DNA of 64,000 bases from Bacteroidia bacterium (GCA_033391075.1 JAWPMV010000001.1:6448001-6512000); one strand, 5' to 3'; positions 17,824 through 27,681 are shown, numbered from the stretch's first letter. Program-made: numbers and translations. The notes: a model not told the origin generated them from the sequence alone.

Positions 17824-18545
17824 TGATCCTTGAACTCGGTACAGAAAAGATTCCCTGTAAAATAGAGAAGACCAGAGGTCGAAGGACAAATATTAGCTTC
17901 CGAAACGACCAATCTGTACTGATCATCCGCACACCCGGCGGCAAATTTACTCCTCAAGTCCAGGAATTTCTGTATAAAAATGAAGCCTGGATTCTCAAGA
18001 ATTTTAAAAAACAAAAAGGGAAACTCTCTCAGAGAGATGAATTCCTGAAAAAACTAGATCGGGGTATCGTTCCATATTTGGGCGAAACCTATGGGATAGA
18101 ATTTCTTCTGGATTCAAAAAGATGGGTACAAAGAGAGGAAGAAGAAAAGAAGATATACATCTATATGCTCAAGAAGGACAGTCCTGAAATGCGGATGTCC
18201 TTGCTTTATGGAGCGCTTCGAAGTCTCGCTAAGTCCCATTTGGAAAGAAGAACCATCGAATTAGCCAAGGCAACCGATTCGAAAATAAATCAAATCCGCA
18301 CCAAAGACCTGAAAAGTAAATGGGGCAGCTGTAGTTCAAAAAGAAACATAAATTTAAATTGGCACCTGATTCTCCTTCCACCTCCCATCGTGGATTATGT
18401 GATTATCCATGAACTCATGCACTTGAGAGAGATGAATCATAGTGCGAGTTTCTGGAATTGGGTCGCACATTATTATCCCAAGTATAAAATGGCCGAAAAG
18501 AGCTTGAAGCAAAATCAGTGGATGATCGGCGTAATGGAACAGTAG
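17823..18545 (+). CDS. YgjP-like zinc metallopeptidase (DUF45)
   Basis: About 240 aa, no signal peptide. The C-terminal half carries the YgjP/DUF45 signature KSKWGSCSSKRNINLNWHLI followed by VIIHELMHLREMNHSASFW, where HELMH (about 195) and the downstream His form the zinc site of an M48-related fold. The N-terminal half (about 1-120) is the usual beta-rich domain. Biological role unknown; some relatives accompany restriction enzymes, but none is here. A GTG at 17820 is an alternative start; the ATG at 17823 overlaps the stop of the CAP gene. Confidence 0.9.
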   Translation: MILELGTEKIPCKIEKTRGRRTNISFRNDQSVLIIRTPGGKFTPQVQEFLYKNEAWILKNFKKQKGKLSQRDEFLKKLDRGIVPYLGETYGIEFLLDSKRWVQREEEEKKIYIYMLKKDSPEMRMSLLYGALRSLAKSHLERRTIELAKATDSKINQIRTKDLKSKWGSCSSKRNINLNWHLILLPPPIVDYVIIHELMHLREMNHSASFWNWVAHYYPKYKMAEKSLKQNQWMIGVMEQ

Positions 18546-18556
18546 CTCAAAAATAC

Positions 18557-19291
18557 ATGGCAACTAGCAAAAAGAAATATATAAGCAGCCTTAAGGATCT
18601 CATCCTCTTTGAAGATGAGCATATCATCGTAGTCAATAAGCCGCTGGATATGGCGAGTCTGGATGACAAACAAGCCAGGAACCTGATCGGTTTGGCCAGA
18701 AAATATCAGGAAGATATCCAACTGTGTCATAGATTGGATAAAAATACTTCCGGCGTATTATTGATGGCTAAAGATTCAGAAAGCTATCGGTCAATGGCTT
18801 TACAATTTCAAAAAAGACAGGTAGACAAAACCTACCATGCCCTCGTGGCAGGGATACATCGATTTGAAGAAGAAGAAGTCGATCTCCCTTTACTCGTAAG
18901 TACCAATAAGCGAGTAACAGTCCACAAACAGGAAGGGAAAAAAGCCACTACCCTCGTATCCAGCATAGAGCAGTTCCGAAATTTCACCCTGCTTTCCTGT
19001 AAACCTGTTACGGGCCGTATGCACCAGATTCGAGTTCACCTCAAAGCTTTGGGATGCCCCATTGTGGGAGATATTCTCTATGGAGGGATAGACATTATGC
19101 TTTCCAGACTTAAAAGAAACTACCGCTCCAGCAATCGAAAGGAAGAGAAAGCCCTCAATCATGGATACTTATTGCATGCCCATAGCCTGAGTTTTGCTCA
19201 TCCACATTCTGGAGAAAAAGTAAGCTTTACTGCAGAGGCACCTAAAAATTTCCAGGTCGTATTAAAGATGCTGCGTAAATATAATAGCTAA
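18557..19291 (+). CDS. RluA-family pseudouridine synthase
   Basis: Converts uridine to pseudouridine in rRNA or tRNA. From the ATG at 18557 the protein has about 244 aa, with FEDEHIIVVNKPLDMAS (about 15-30), the catalytic Asp in CHRLDKNTSGVLLMAKD (about 58-74), VDKTYHALVAG and the GRMHQIRVHLKALGCPIVGD motif (about 155-175). There is no S4 domain, as in RluA/RluC-short forms. An upstream ATG at 18518 lies inside the end of the peptidase gene and would add 13 residues without family support. Target nucleotide cannot be deduced. Confidence 0.92.
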   Translation: MATSKKKYISSLKDLILFEDEHIIVVNKPLDMASLDDKQARNLIGLARKYQEDIQLCHRLDKNTSGVLLMAKDSESYRSMALQFQKRQVDKTYHALVAGIHRFEEEEVDLPLLVSTNKRVTVHKQEGKKATTLVSSIEQFRNFTLLSCKPVTGRMHQIRVHLKALGCPIVGDILYGGIDIMLSRLKRNYRSSNRKEEKALNHGYLLHAHSLSFAHPHSGEKVSFTAEAPKNFQVVLKMLRKYNS

Positions 19292-19429
19292 GCCCAGGCT
19301 AATTCCTTTCTATGTAACATTTGCAAAGCAAGTGATTTAGAGCTTCTGTATATATTATTCATATTGGTATATACGGAAGATCAAACAAATCTTGATGGAC
19401 TCTTCTATCTGATTCTTTAATCCCTTGTA

Positions 19430-21031
19430 TTGAAGGAAAAGCTCGCACACATATTAACACCAACGGCACTCTTAGAGTTAGCACTTAGCTTTAGTCAGGA
19501 GGAAGATCATAATCATAATCTATCCAACTTCCTGAAGACTCTCTGCAAGCTAACAGATCTCTCATATGCGTCAATCTGGATTCAACATAATGAAAGATCC
19601 CAGGCAATTTTGCGTGCTTCATATCCCTCAGATAGAACAAAGATCTTCCGACTAGCAATTCCCAATCTTGCAAAAGAATGGAGCATTCTTTCAGAAGAAG
19701 AAAGACCTCTGGAGATTCAGGAACACTCAAAGGAAGAAAACCTGGCTGTTTTCTCATTTCCCGGAACCGGATTCCTTGTTTTACATAAAGCCAAAAGGGG
19801 AGGAGCTTTTAGAATCGAAGAGTTGGAACAACTTAAGCCTGTCTTAAAAAATTTCGGCCAATTTCTAAAAGCAGACATTTCTCATCAGCGATATAAAAAT
19901 GAATCCTTTGAGAAAGCATTCTACGCGACGCGACTTCAGTCGATGATAGATTATGCTTTAGACGGATTCATTATTATCAATGCTGATGCTGAAATATTGG
20001 ATTGGAATCCCAGAGCAGAAGAAATTTTGGGTTGGCAAAAGGAGGAAGTTATCGGACAAAAACTGGATAAATTCATAGATCCTTTCAATTATTGCGATAT
20101 ACACCTAAAAGTCATCAACAAATTTTTGAGGCAGATAGATAGGGAGACTGCAAAGCAGGATTTGGAACTGGAAACCAAAAACAAAGCTGGGAAGAACTTA
20201 AGCTTGAGCCTCAACTTCGTTCGCGTTGAAACAAAAGACCTTCCTGTTTACTATGGATACATCCGGGACATCACGCGACAAAAGATAGAAGAAGGCAAGC
20301 AAAATGAACTCCTGGAAAAACTGGAGGAGGCGAATAAGGAGCTTAAAGATTTTGCTCATGTCGTTTCCCATGATTTGAAAGCTCCTTTGCGATCTATCAA
20401 AATGCTTTCAGACTGGATAGGTGAAGATTATGCAGACGAGTTAGGAGCAGAGGGGAAAGAGCAATTTGAGCTGCTAAAAAGCAAAGTGGACCATATGAAG
20501 GATCTCATAAACGGGATTTTGGAATACTCTCAGATGGGAAGGAGGAATTCGGAGGAAAAGGTCATTAACTTAGCTAAACTGCTGGAAGGTATGATCGATA
20601 TTCTTGCACCTCCAGATCATATCGAAATAAAGCTAGCCAGCAATCTTCCCCATATCCGGATAAATGAGGTCAGCATCAATCAGGTTTTTCAGAACCTCCT
20701 TTCCAATTCTATCAAATATATGGATAAAGAAGAGGGAAAGATCGAAATCGGTTTTAAGGAAAGTCGAAACAGACTTACTTTCTGGCTCAAAGACAATGGA
20801 CCTGGAATAGCCAAAAAAGACTTTCAAAAAATATTCAGGATTTTTGAAACCTTAGGCAATAAGTCCTTTGAGTCCACAGGCGTGGGACTAGCCATTGTAA
20901 AGAAAATTCTTTCCAATTATAATGGTAAAATTTGGCTGGAGTCAGAAGCAGGTGAAGGCTCGACCTTTTTCTTTAGCCTACCGAAAAACCGTAAAGTACA
21001 TCCTGATAAATTGCAGCAAATAGATTCCTAG
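19430..21031 (+). CDS. GAF-PAS sensor histidine kinase
   Basis: Soluble 533-aa histidine kinase with no membrane segment. N-terminal GAF-like domain (about 15-150), PAS domain (about 165-285; LDGFIIINADAEILDWNPRA..), a short coiled coil, the HisKA domain with phosphoacceptor His314 in VSHDLKAPLRS, and HATPase_c with NLLSNSIKY, DNGPGIA and GVGLAIVKK. This arrangement resembles phytochrome-like and light/redox sensor kinases. The start appears to be TTG at 19430; no ATG precedes the GAF domain. No response regulator is adjacent, so it is an orphan kinase. It converges with nuoF with only six bases between stops. Confidence 0.93.
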   Translation: MKEKLAHILTPTALLELALSFSQEEDHNHNLSNFLKTLCKLTDLSYASIWIQHNERSQAILRASYPSDRTKIFRLAIPNLAKEWSILSEEERPLEIQEHSKEENLAVFSFPGTGFLVLHKAKRGGAFRIEELEQLKPVLKNFGQFLKADISHQRYKNESFEKAFYATRLQSMIDYALDGFIIINADAEILDWNPRAEEILGWQKEEVIGQKLDKFIDPFNYCDIHLKVINKFLRQIDRETAKQDLELETKNKAGKNLSLSLNFVRVETKDLPVYYGYIRDITRQKIEEGKQNELLEKLEEANKELKDFAHVVSHDLKAPLRSIKMLSDWIGEDYADELGAEGKEQFELLKSKVDHMKDLINGILEYSQMGRRNSEEKVINLAKLLEGMIDILAPPDHIEIKLASNLPHIRINEVSINQVFQNLLSNSIKYMDKEEGKIEIGFKESRNRLTFWLKDNGPGIAKKDFQKIFRIFETLGNKSFESTGVGLAIVKKILSNYNGKIWLESEAGEGSTFFFSLPKNRKVHPDKLQQIDS

Positions 21032-21037
21032 TAATCT

Positions 21038-22333
21038 CTAGGATACTGCATGTACTGAGCTTCTGCTAATCTTGGCTTCAAAATCCGACCTGAATCTTTT
21101 GATGGTATTCCGAACAGGCCAGGCTGCAGCATCTGCTAAAGCACATACCGTCTTTCCTTCCATCGTATCGCATAGCTCCAACAAAATATCGAGGTCCCTC
21201 ATTTCTCCATGACCTGCATCGATCTTCTTGAGCATCTTTACAAACCAGCCGGTTCCCTCTCTACAAGGAGTACACTGGCCGCAAGACTCATGATCATAAA
21301 ACTTTGCAATGCGAATCAGGAATTTAACGATATCGGTATCTTCATCCAGGATACACATACCGGCTGTACCGACAAAGGTTCCTACCGTTCGAAGAGAGTC
21401 TGCGTCCATGGTTATGCCTTCTATCATTTCTGCAGTCAGAATAGGTACAGAAGAACCTCCGGGAACGACAGCTTTTAGTTTTTTACCTCCTTTGATACCT
21501 CCAGCAACCTTATAGATAAGATCAGAGAGAAGCATCCCTGATGGGTATTCATACACCCCTGGACGGTTTACATGCCCAGCAATCCCATAGAGCATCGGCC
21601 CCGGGAAAGTAGGACATCCAATTGAGAGATAATTGTCTGCGGTATTATTGATCACATAAGGTACATGAGCAACCGTCTCGACATTGTTAATTGTGGTGGG
21701 TTTTCCCCAAAGCCCTATTTGCGCAGGGAAGGGAGGTTTGGAGCGTGGGTATGGCCTATTGCCTTCGAGAGACTCCATAAGAGATGTTTCTTCTCCACAG
21801 ATATAGGCTCCTGCTCCTCGGTGAACAAAGACATCGATGTTTTCCCCACTCTTCAAGATATTTTTCCCGGCATATCCTTTTTTATAAGCCTGATCAACCG
21901 CATCCTGAACCATATCGATCCAGTCTACATATTCACCACGGATATAGATATAGGCAGCATCCATTTCCATAGCATAACAGGCAATCAAGGCACCTTCGAT
22001 GATTGCGTGAGGATTGTATTCAAATAATCTTCTGTCTTTGTGAGTTCCGGGTTCTGATTCGTCCCCGTTTACAGCCAGATAGCGTGGCACTCCTTCTTGT
22101 TTAGGAGGCATAAAGGACCATTTCAATCCCGCATTAAATCCTGCCCCTCCACGTCCTCGGATATTGGCTTTCTTTACCTCATCAACTACGGCTTTACGAT
22201 CCCACTTCTTCTGTTTCAATACGGTCTTCAGGGCCTTATAACCGTCCCCTTTGGATTCGTAAACAGAAATGTCATGAAAATCTGGAATGTCTGGTAGTAG
22301 TATTTTCTTGTAGTTTCTCCAGTCGCCTGCCAT
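21038..22333 (-). CDS. nuoF: NADH-quinone oxidoreductase subunit F (solitary nuoF)
   Basis: NADH-binding, FMN- and N3 4Fe-4S-containing subunit of respiratory complex I. The 431-aa product has the FMN/NADH region RGRGGAGFNAGLKWSF (about 60-75), NGDESEPGTHKDR, the glycine-rich GAGAYICGEETSLMESLEG, and the cluster motif ESCGQCTPCREGTGW plus the fourth Cys in TVCALAD. All key residues are present. What is odd is the context: no nuoE or nuoG next to it, only a histidine kinase and a 157-bp upstream gap. NAD-dependent hydrogenase/formate dehydrogenase flavoprotein subunits are related, but the length and motifs fit NuoF. Confidence 0.93.
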   Translation of the reverse strand: MAGDWRNYKKILLPDIPDFHDISVYESKGDGYKALKTVLKQKKWDRKAVVDEVKKANIRGRGGAGFNAGLKWSFMPPKQEGVPRYLAVNGDESEPGTHKDRRLFEYNPHAIIEGALIACYAMEMDAAYIYIRGEYVDWIDMVQDAVDQAYKKGYAGKNILKSGENIDVFVHRGAGAYICGEETSLMESLEGNRPYPRSKPPFPAQIGLWGKPTTINNVETVAHVPYVINNTADNYLSIGCPTFPGPMLYGIAGHVNRPGVYEYPSGMLLSDLIYKVAGGIKGGKKLKAVVPGGSSVPILTAEMIEGITMDADSLRTVGTFVGTAGMCILDEDTDIVKFLIRIAKFYDHESCGQCTPCREGTGWFVKMLKKIDAGHGEMRDLDILLELCDTMEGKTVCALADAAAWPVRNTIKRFRSDFEAKISRSSVHAVS

Positions 22334-22490
22334 AATTATTCAGCTTCTATTGATGAGTGAATATGTAATGAAAGATCATTACTCACATCCCTTCGGGATT
22401 GTTATAAGAGAATGAATCAATCTGTCTTACACGAACAAATGATCTTTCGAACAAGTGAAGTTAAGGATTTTTTAGAATAGATCAACTGGC
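22334..22490. other. Intergenic gap upstream of nuoF
   Basis: Contains an imperfect stem with arms GTAATG/CATTAC (about 22351-22368) nested in GAGTGA..TCACTC-like ends, and a short ATCCC/GGGAT stem. These may be leader structures of nuoF or end signals of the lspA operon. No gene seen. Confidence 0.35.
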
Positions 22491-23096
22491 TTATGACAAA
22501 AGGCCTGGAGAGTCATCTGGAACCGTAACCGGCTTGCTAAGTCTTTCGTGGCGAGCCTGAAATTTATTCTGAAAGATGAGGATACTGATTATGCCCAGGC
22601 TGATCGCGACATCAGCAATATTAAAGATGGGAGAGGTATAGCCTCCATCGCCAAAATTGAAGATAAACATATCGACTACCTGTCCCTGAAATAGGCCTCC
22701 TTCATAGAGGTTGTTGCTAGCGAAAAAGACCCCATAAAAAAGGCGATCAATAATATTCCCTGTTGCTCCTCCTAAAATTATAGCAATAAAAACAGGCAGC
22801 AGGGATTTGTGACGGGAAAACTTTTTCAGAACCAGGATCAGTCCTAGAATTGCCAATAAGGAAAAAATACTCAGGATGAGTTTTCCAGTATAAGGGGAAA
22901 GACTCAAACCAATTGATTCCGATATTTCGCTAAGCGTCAAGCCAAAAGCAAAGCCATTATTTTCGGCAAAATAAAGACTCAGCCAATTCCCCAGTAGAGG
23001 AATCTCTTCACCTAGATACATCGAATTTTTAACTGAGACCTTAACCCATTGATCGAGGAGTAGAACTCCCAGGCTAATGCTCAGATATCGACGCAT
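22491..23096 (-). CDS. lspA: Signal peptidase II, second copy in tandem
   Basis: Inner-membrane aspartyl protease that removes the signal peptide of prolipoproteins. The 201-aa protein has four membrane helices, the FAENNGFAFGL segment, GGATGNIIDRLFYG with one catalytic Asp and PIFNIADVAISLG with the other, plus the conserved VVDM. Both catalytic Asp residues are retained, so it should be active. It lies 7 bp after the other lspA copy, is shorter at the C-terminus and clearly diverged from it. Last gene of ileS-dksA-lspA-lspA. Confidence 0.95.
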   Translation of the reverse strand: MRRYLSISLGVLLLDQWVKVSVKNSMYLGEEIPLLGNWLSLYFAENNGFAFGLTLSEISESIGLSLSPYTGKLILSIFSLLAILGLILVLKKFSRHKSLLPVFIAIILGGATGNIIDRLFYGVFFASNNLYEGGLFQGQVVDMFIFNFGDGGYTSPIFNIADVAISLGIISILIFQNKFQARHERLSKPVTVPDDSPGLLS

Positions 23097-23103
23097 AAAA
23101 AAT

Positions 23104-23853
23104 TTACTTGGTGGTCAAATGGGTATCGTCCGGGGTATCAGCTTCCGGTTTTTCTGCAGGAGAAATAGTTTTTTCTTCTTTTTTCTCTGCTTCCTTTGCC
23201 GTCTCAGCTTCGGAAGTTTCTCCACTTATTCCTCTTGCTTCTTCATCCATTTTGAAGAACTTTCCCTGAAAAATCAATAAGACGATAATACCGACAGTAA
23301 TGGCCGAATCAGCAATATTGAAGATCGGCCAAAGATGGTAGTAGCCTCCTCCCATAAAGTCCGGTAAGGATACGTTCCCAATATCAAAGTAGAACATATC
23401 GACTACCCGGCCATAGAAAAGGCCACCACTGTAATCATTGATATCAGAAAAGAAGAGTCCGTAAAAGGTCCGATCTATGATATTCCCCATTGCTCCCCCA
23501 AAGATCAAAGCTACGAAATAGGGGAGAGGAGATTTGTGAGTAGCCAATTTATACAGGACGTATCCTATAGCTGCTACTGCTATGATAGAGAAAATCGACA
23601 GGATCAGCTTCCCGGTCGTTTCCGACATATCACCTCCAAAGAGCTTGACGAGTTTAGGGACGGTTAAGCCAAAGGCTGCGCCCCTGTTCTCTATGAAATG
23701 TATCTTAAAAAGATCGCCTATTACATGAATTTGTCCGGCTACCCCTTTCTCCATATTCAGCTTTACGATGACCTTGAGGATCTGATCGAAAGCGACTATA
23801 AGTCCAGCAATTAAAAAATACTTCTTGGCAGCCTTAAACGAGTTCTCCTTCAT
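23104..23853 (-). CDS. lspA: Signal peptidase II, first copy, with charged C-terminal tail
   Basis: Second complete prolipoprotein signal peptidase: 249 aa, four helices, FIENRGAAFGLT, GGAMGNIIDRTFYG and PIFNIADSAITVG with both active-site Asp residues, and VVDMFYFD. Between the two motifs it has the longer loop common in Bacteroidota. After the last helix it carries a tail of about 45 residues rich in Glu, Lys, Ala, Thr and Pro that the other copy lacks. It follows the DksA-like gene by 14 bp. Tandem copies may divide substrates or protect against LspA inhibitors. Confidence 0.96.
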   Translation of the reverse strand: MKENSFKAAKKYFLIAGLIVAFDQILKVIVKLNMEKGVAGQIHVIGDLFKIHFIENRGAAFGLTVPKLVKLFGGDMSETTGKLILSIFSIIAVAAIGYVLYKLATHKSPLPYFVALIFGGAMGNIIDRTFYGLFFSDINDYSGGLFYGRVVDMFYFDIGNVSLPDFMGGGYYHLWPIFNIADSAITVGIIVLLIFQGKFFKMDEEARGISGETSEAETAKEAEKKEEKTISPAEKPEADTPDDTHLTTK

Positions 23854-23867
23854 TATGGATTGAGTAT

Positions 23868-24266
23868 TTACCTTCTTCTATCGGCGTTGCTTTGATTCAT
23901 TTTAGCAGCAACGGTGGTTGTCGCATGAGGAACTACTCTCAAACGTTCGGGTGGAATAAGTTCACCTGAGATCCGGCAAATACCATAGGTACCGTTCTCT
24001 ATACGGACCATCGCTTTCTCCAACTTGTCAATAAATTTAGATTGACGAGCCATCAATACTTCGATGTTCTCTTTTTCACGGCTTTCATTGCCGTATTCGG
24101 TGAAATTGATGCTATCCGCGGAACTTCCACTAAATTCCCTTAAGCTATCAGCCTGCTTCTTATGTTCAGCGCGTGCAGACTCTAATTTTTGAGTAATAAT
24201 TTGGCGAAATTCTTCTAGCTCAGATCTGCTATAAAATTTCTTTTCCATACTTTTTTCCATGTTCAT
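23868..24266 (-). CDS. TraR/DksA family protein with degenerate zinc finger
   Basis: Small 132-aa protein with a coiled-coil hairpin (about 10-85) and a C-terminal TraR/DksA module, ENGTYGICRISGELIPPERL (about 92-111) then RVVPHATT. DksA-type proteins bind RNA polymerase in the secondary channel with ppGpp. Here only one Cys of the expected zinc site (C in GIC) remains; loss of the others is common in Bacteroidota members. It is located between ileS and lspA, a conserved neighbourhood in this phylum. Several Met codons at the start (residues 1, 3, 7) leave the exact start uncertain. Confidence 0.88.
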   Translation of the reverse strand: MNMEKSMEKKFYSRSELEEFRQIITQKLESARAEHKKQADSLREFSGSSADSINFTEYGNESREKENIEVLMARQSKFIDKLEKAMVRIENGTYGICRISGELIPPERLRVVPHATTTVAAKMNQSNADRRR

Positions 24267-24300
24267 ACAGTTTAGTAAATAGTAGAATGAAAAAAGAGCA

Positions 24301-27300
24301 CTACCCAGACGTTGCCAGGCGGGTTAGGGAAATATGCCCCCTAATTCCATTTATTTCAACTTCATCTGCACCTGCTTCCAGGTCCCTGAGCCACAGGTTT
24401 TCTCCCAGGGTTTCTTTACAGATGTAGCTCGTAAACTCATTTACAGCATCACTCCAGTCATCATTGTCTGATATTACGATATCGATTCTATCAGTCAACT
24501 CAAATCCTTTGGATTTGCGAAGATTCTGGATGCGATTCACAAATTCTCTGGCAATACCTTCTTGTTTCAAAGACTCTGTCAAGGTAACATCCAGGGCGAC
24601 GGTATAAATTCCATCAGAGGCCACAGACCAGCCCGGGATATCTTCACTCAGTACTTCTACATCAGATAATTCTATGACGAAAGTTCCGGTAGAAAGTTCC
24701 AAATTTGCTTGACCTTTTACTTCCAGATCCCGGATATCTTCCTGAGAAAATTTTGCCAAAGCCGGACCTATTTCTTTGATCAACGGACCAACCTTTGGAC
24801 CCAGAGACCGAAAGTTCGGCTTCATCTTCTTTACAAGGATTGAATTATCTCCAGTTATGTATTCAATTTGCTTCATATTTACCTCATTTGCAACTAAATC
24901 TTTGACTCTAGCTAACTCATCCTCTCCCAATTCAGGGTCCATGATAGCCACCATCGCCTTGGCCAAAGGCTGACGAACTTTGAGCTTTTCTTTACGTCGC
25001 AAGCTGAGTATCAGGCTGGTAAGCTTTTGAGCCATCTCCATCCTTTTTTCAGCATCGAGGTCGATTTCTTCCTCTATTACTTCAGGAATTCTTGATATAT
25101 GTACACTCTCATATGAGGCTCCTCCTGTCAAATCTTTGTATACTTTTTCCGCAAAAAAAGGCGCAAAAGGACTCATCAGAATAGCCACTTTCTCCAGACA
25201 TTCATACAAAGTCTGGAAGGCATTTACATCCCCTTCCCAGAAACGTCTTCTGGACAGACGAACGTACCAGTTAGAGAGTTGTTCGTTGACAAAATAATCT
25301 ATGGCGCGAACGGTACGTGTCGGTTCGTAATCATCCATAAATTCCTGAACTTTCTTCACCAGAGAGTTCCCGACAGAGATGATCCATTGGTCCAATTCGC
25401 TGCGATCAGCTACCGGGATTCTTTCCCCATAACTGAAGTCAGCGATGTTGGCATAGATCGCGAAGAAATTGTAGGTATTGAAAAGGGTACCAAAGTACTT
25501 ACGCTGTACTTCCTGAACCCCTTGCAGGTCAAATTTTAGATTATCCCAGGGCTGTGCGTTGCCGATCATGTACCATCGGGTCGCATCAGCACCATAGGTA
25601 TTGATGGTTTTGAAAGGATCTATTACGTTTCCGACCCTTTTTGACATCTTTTTCCCCTCTTTATCGAGCAGAAGTCCCGTAGATATTACGTTTTTGAATG
25701 CAACACTGTCTTCCAGCATGACCGCTATGGCATGCAAGGTAAAGAACCATCCACGGGTTTGGTCCACCCCTTCAGAGATAAAATCGGCGGGAAAGCTTTC
25801 CTTAAAGACTTCCTGATTTTCGAAAGGGTAGTGCCATTGGGCAAAAGGCATGGCACCAGAATCAAACCATACGTCGATTAGGTCTGGTTCGCGATGCATA
25901 GCTTGACCGCTTTCACTTACCAATACCAAATTATCTACATCCGGCTTATGAAGATCAAGTTCCTCAAAGAAATCATCCAAACCAGCCTGACTCATATGCC
26001 CGGCAGCGATAGACTTTTCTACTTCCGTCCTCAGTTCTTCAACCGATCCTATGCACTTTCTTTCTTTTCCATCCTCTGTACTCCAAACAGGTAGCGGAAC
26101 TCCCCAGAAACGAGAACGGGAAAGGTTCCAGTCCACCAGGTTTTCCAACCAGTTTCCAAAACGACCCGTCCCGGTAGATTTGGGTTTCCAGTTGATCGTA
26201 TTGTTGTGCTCGATCAGCTTATCCTTCACTGCAGTGGTCTGGATAAACCAGCTATCCAGCGGATAATACAATACGGGTCTGTCAGTTCTCCAGCAATGCG
26301 GGTAACTGTGGACATATTTTTCAACCTTGAAGGCTTTATTTTCTGTTTTGAGTTTGATGGCGATATCTACATCCAGCGAGCGGGGCTCATCCTGTCCGTA
26401 GTCTTTCACATAGCGATCCGCAAATTCGCCCATTTCTTTTACATACTTCCCTTGCTTATTTACAATGGGAGCATCATTGCCATCCTCATCTTTCACCAAT
26501 AGAGCAGCTATCCCATTTTGCTTGGCAACAAAAAAGTCATCCGAACCAAAAGTAGGGGCCGTGTGAACAATCCCTGTACCGTCTTCTGTAGAAACAAAAT
26601 CTCCGAGTACCACTTCGAAAGCTTTGCCTTCCGGCTGAACGTATGGCATCAATTGCTCATATTTCATCCCGGCAATATCTTTCCCCTTCATTTCAGACAC
26701 CACCTGATAGGGGATAAGCTTGTCTCCCTCGGCGTAATCTTCCAAAGCCAGCTCAGCAGCCTTCTCATTGAAGTACTTATGCATGAGGTCTTTGGCAAGG
26801 ATTACTTTTATCCGTTTGTGGGTGTAAGGATTGAAAGTATCAACCTTTACATAGGTGATATTCTTCCCCGCAGCCAAAGCCGTGTTTGCTGGCAGTGTCC
26901 AGGGAGTCGTCGTCCAAGCAAGGAAGTATTCGTCCTCCGTCCCTTCAATCTTAAACTGTGCGGTAACACTGGTATCGGTGATCTCCTTATAGGCACCGGG
27001 CATATTGAGTTCATGAGAACTCAAACCAGTTCCAGCTGCAGGAGAATAAGGCTGGATAGTAAATCCTTTATACAAATAGCCTTTGTCCCAGATCCTCTTT
27101 AGGAGATTCCAGACAGACTCTATGTAGTTATTTTCGAAGGTAACATAAGGATCATCGAGATCTACCCAGTATCCCATGATACGGGTCAGGTCATCCCAAA
27201 GGTCCTTAAACTCCAATACATCATGCCTACAAGCGGCATTGTATTCTTTAATTGAAATCGTTTTTCCTATATCTTCTTTGGTAATACCTAAACGCTTCTC

Positions 27301-27594
27301 TACCTGCAATTCTACGGGTAGTCCGTGGGTATCCCATCCTCCTTTCCGCTTTACTTGAAAGCCTTGAAGAGTTTTGTAGCGACAGACAAGATCCTTAATG
27401 GTTCTTGCAATCACGTGATGGATCCCCGGCTTTCCATTAGCAGAAGGTGGACCTTCATAGAAGGTAAAACTCGGTTGACCCTCGCGACTGGAGATACTTT
27501 TGTCGAAAGTTCCTTCTTTCTCCCACAATTCGAGTATCTCTTTGTCTATTTCCGGCAAGGACAACTTTTTGTACTCCGGGTATCGTTTGGACAT
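24301..27594 (-). CDS. ileS: Isoleucyl-tRNA synthetase
   Basis: Class I synthetase that charges tRNA-Ile and edits Val. The 1097-aa protein has the HIGH-type motif in PSANGKPGIHHVIART (about 50-65, GIHH), the CP1 editing domain (about 190-410), the WDTHGLPVE segment, the KMSKR motif in GKKMSKRVGNV (about 650), the anticodon-binding domain (about 700-860) and a C-terminal extension without an obvious zinc ribbon. Length and the GIHH form match the eukaryote-like ileS2/Bacteroidota type rather than the E. coli type. This class is often less sensitive to mupirocin; that is family knowledge, not shown here. Promoter candidate at 27682. Confidence 0.97.
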   Translation of the reverse strand: MSKRYPEYKKLSLPEIDKEILELWEKEGTFDKSISSREGQPSFTFYEGPPSANGKPGIHHVIARTIKDLVCRYKTLQGFQVKRKGGWDTHGLPVELQVEKRLGITKEDIGKTISIKEYNAACRHDVLEFKDLWDDLTRIMGYWVDLDDPYVTFENNYIESVWNLLKRIWDKGYLYKGFTIQPYSPAAGTGLSSHELNMPGAYKEITDTSVTAQFKIEGTEDEYFLAWTTTPWTLPANTALAAGKNITYVKVDTFNPYTHKRIKVILAKDLMHKYFNEKAAELALEDYAEGDKLIPYQVVSEMKGKDIAGMKYEQLMPYVQPEGKAFEVVLGDFVSTEDGTGIVHTAPTFGSDDFFVAKQNGIAALLVKDEDGNDAPIVNKQGKYVKEMGEFADRYVKDYGQDEPRSLDVDIAIKLKTENKAFKVEKYVHSYPHCWRTDRPVLYYPLDSWFIQTTAVKDKLIEHNNTINWKPKSTGTGRFGNWLENLVDWNLSRSRFWGVPLPVWSTEDGKERKCIGSVEELRTEVEKSIAAGHMSQAGLDDFFEELDLHKPDVDNLVLVSESGQAMHREPDLIDVWFDSGAMPFAQWHYPFENQEVFKESFPADFISEGVDQTRGWFFTLHAIAVMLEDSVAFKNVISTGLLLDKEGKKMSKRVGNVIDPFKTINTYGADATRWYMIGNAQPWDNLKFDLQGVQEVQRKYFGTLFNTYNFFAIYANIADFSYGERIPVADRSELDQWIISVGNSLVKKVQEFMDDYEPTRTVRAIDYFVNEQLSNWYVRLSRRRFWEGDVNAFQTLYECLEKVAILMSPFAPFFAEKVYKDLTGGASYESVHISRIPEVIEEEIDLDAEKRMEMAQKLTSLILSLRRKEKLKVRQPLAKAMVAIMDPELGEDELARVKDLVANEVNMKQIEYITGDNSILVKKMKPNFRSLGPKVGPLIKEIGPALAKFSQEDIRDLEVKGQANLELSTGTFVIELSDVEVLSEDIPGWSVASDGIYTVALDVTLTESLKQEGIAREFVNRIQNLRKSKGFELTDRIDIVISDNDDWSDAVNEFTSYICKETLGENLWLRDLEAGADEVEINGIRGHISLTRLATSG

Positions 27595-27681
27595 AGAAAA
27601 TTATAACTTGTTGGCAAAGCTGAGGTAACATTTTTGCACCCAGGCTTTACACTCATTCTATAGCATCTGAAAATTGAGGTG

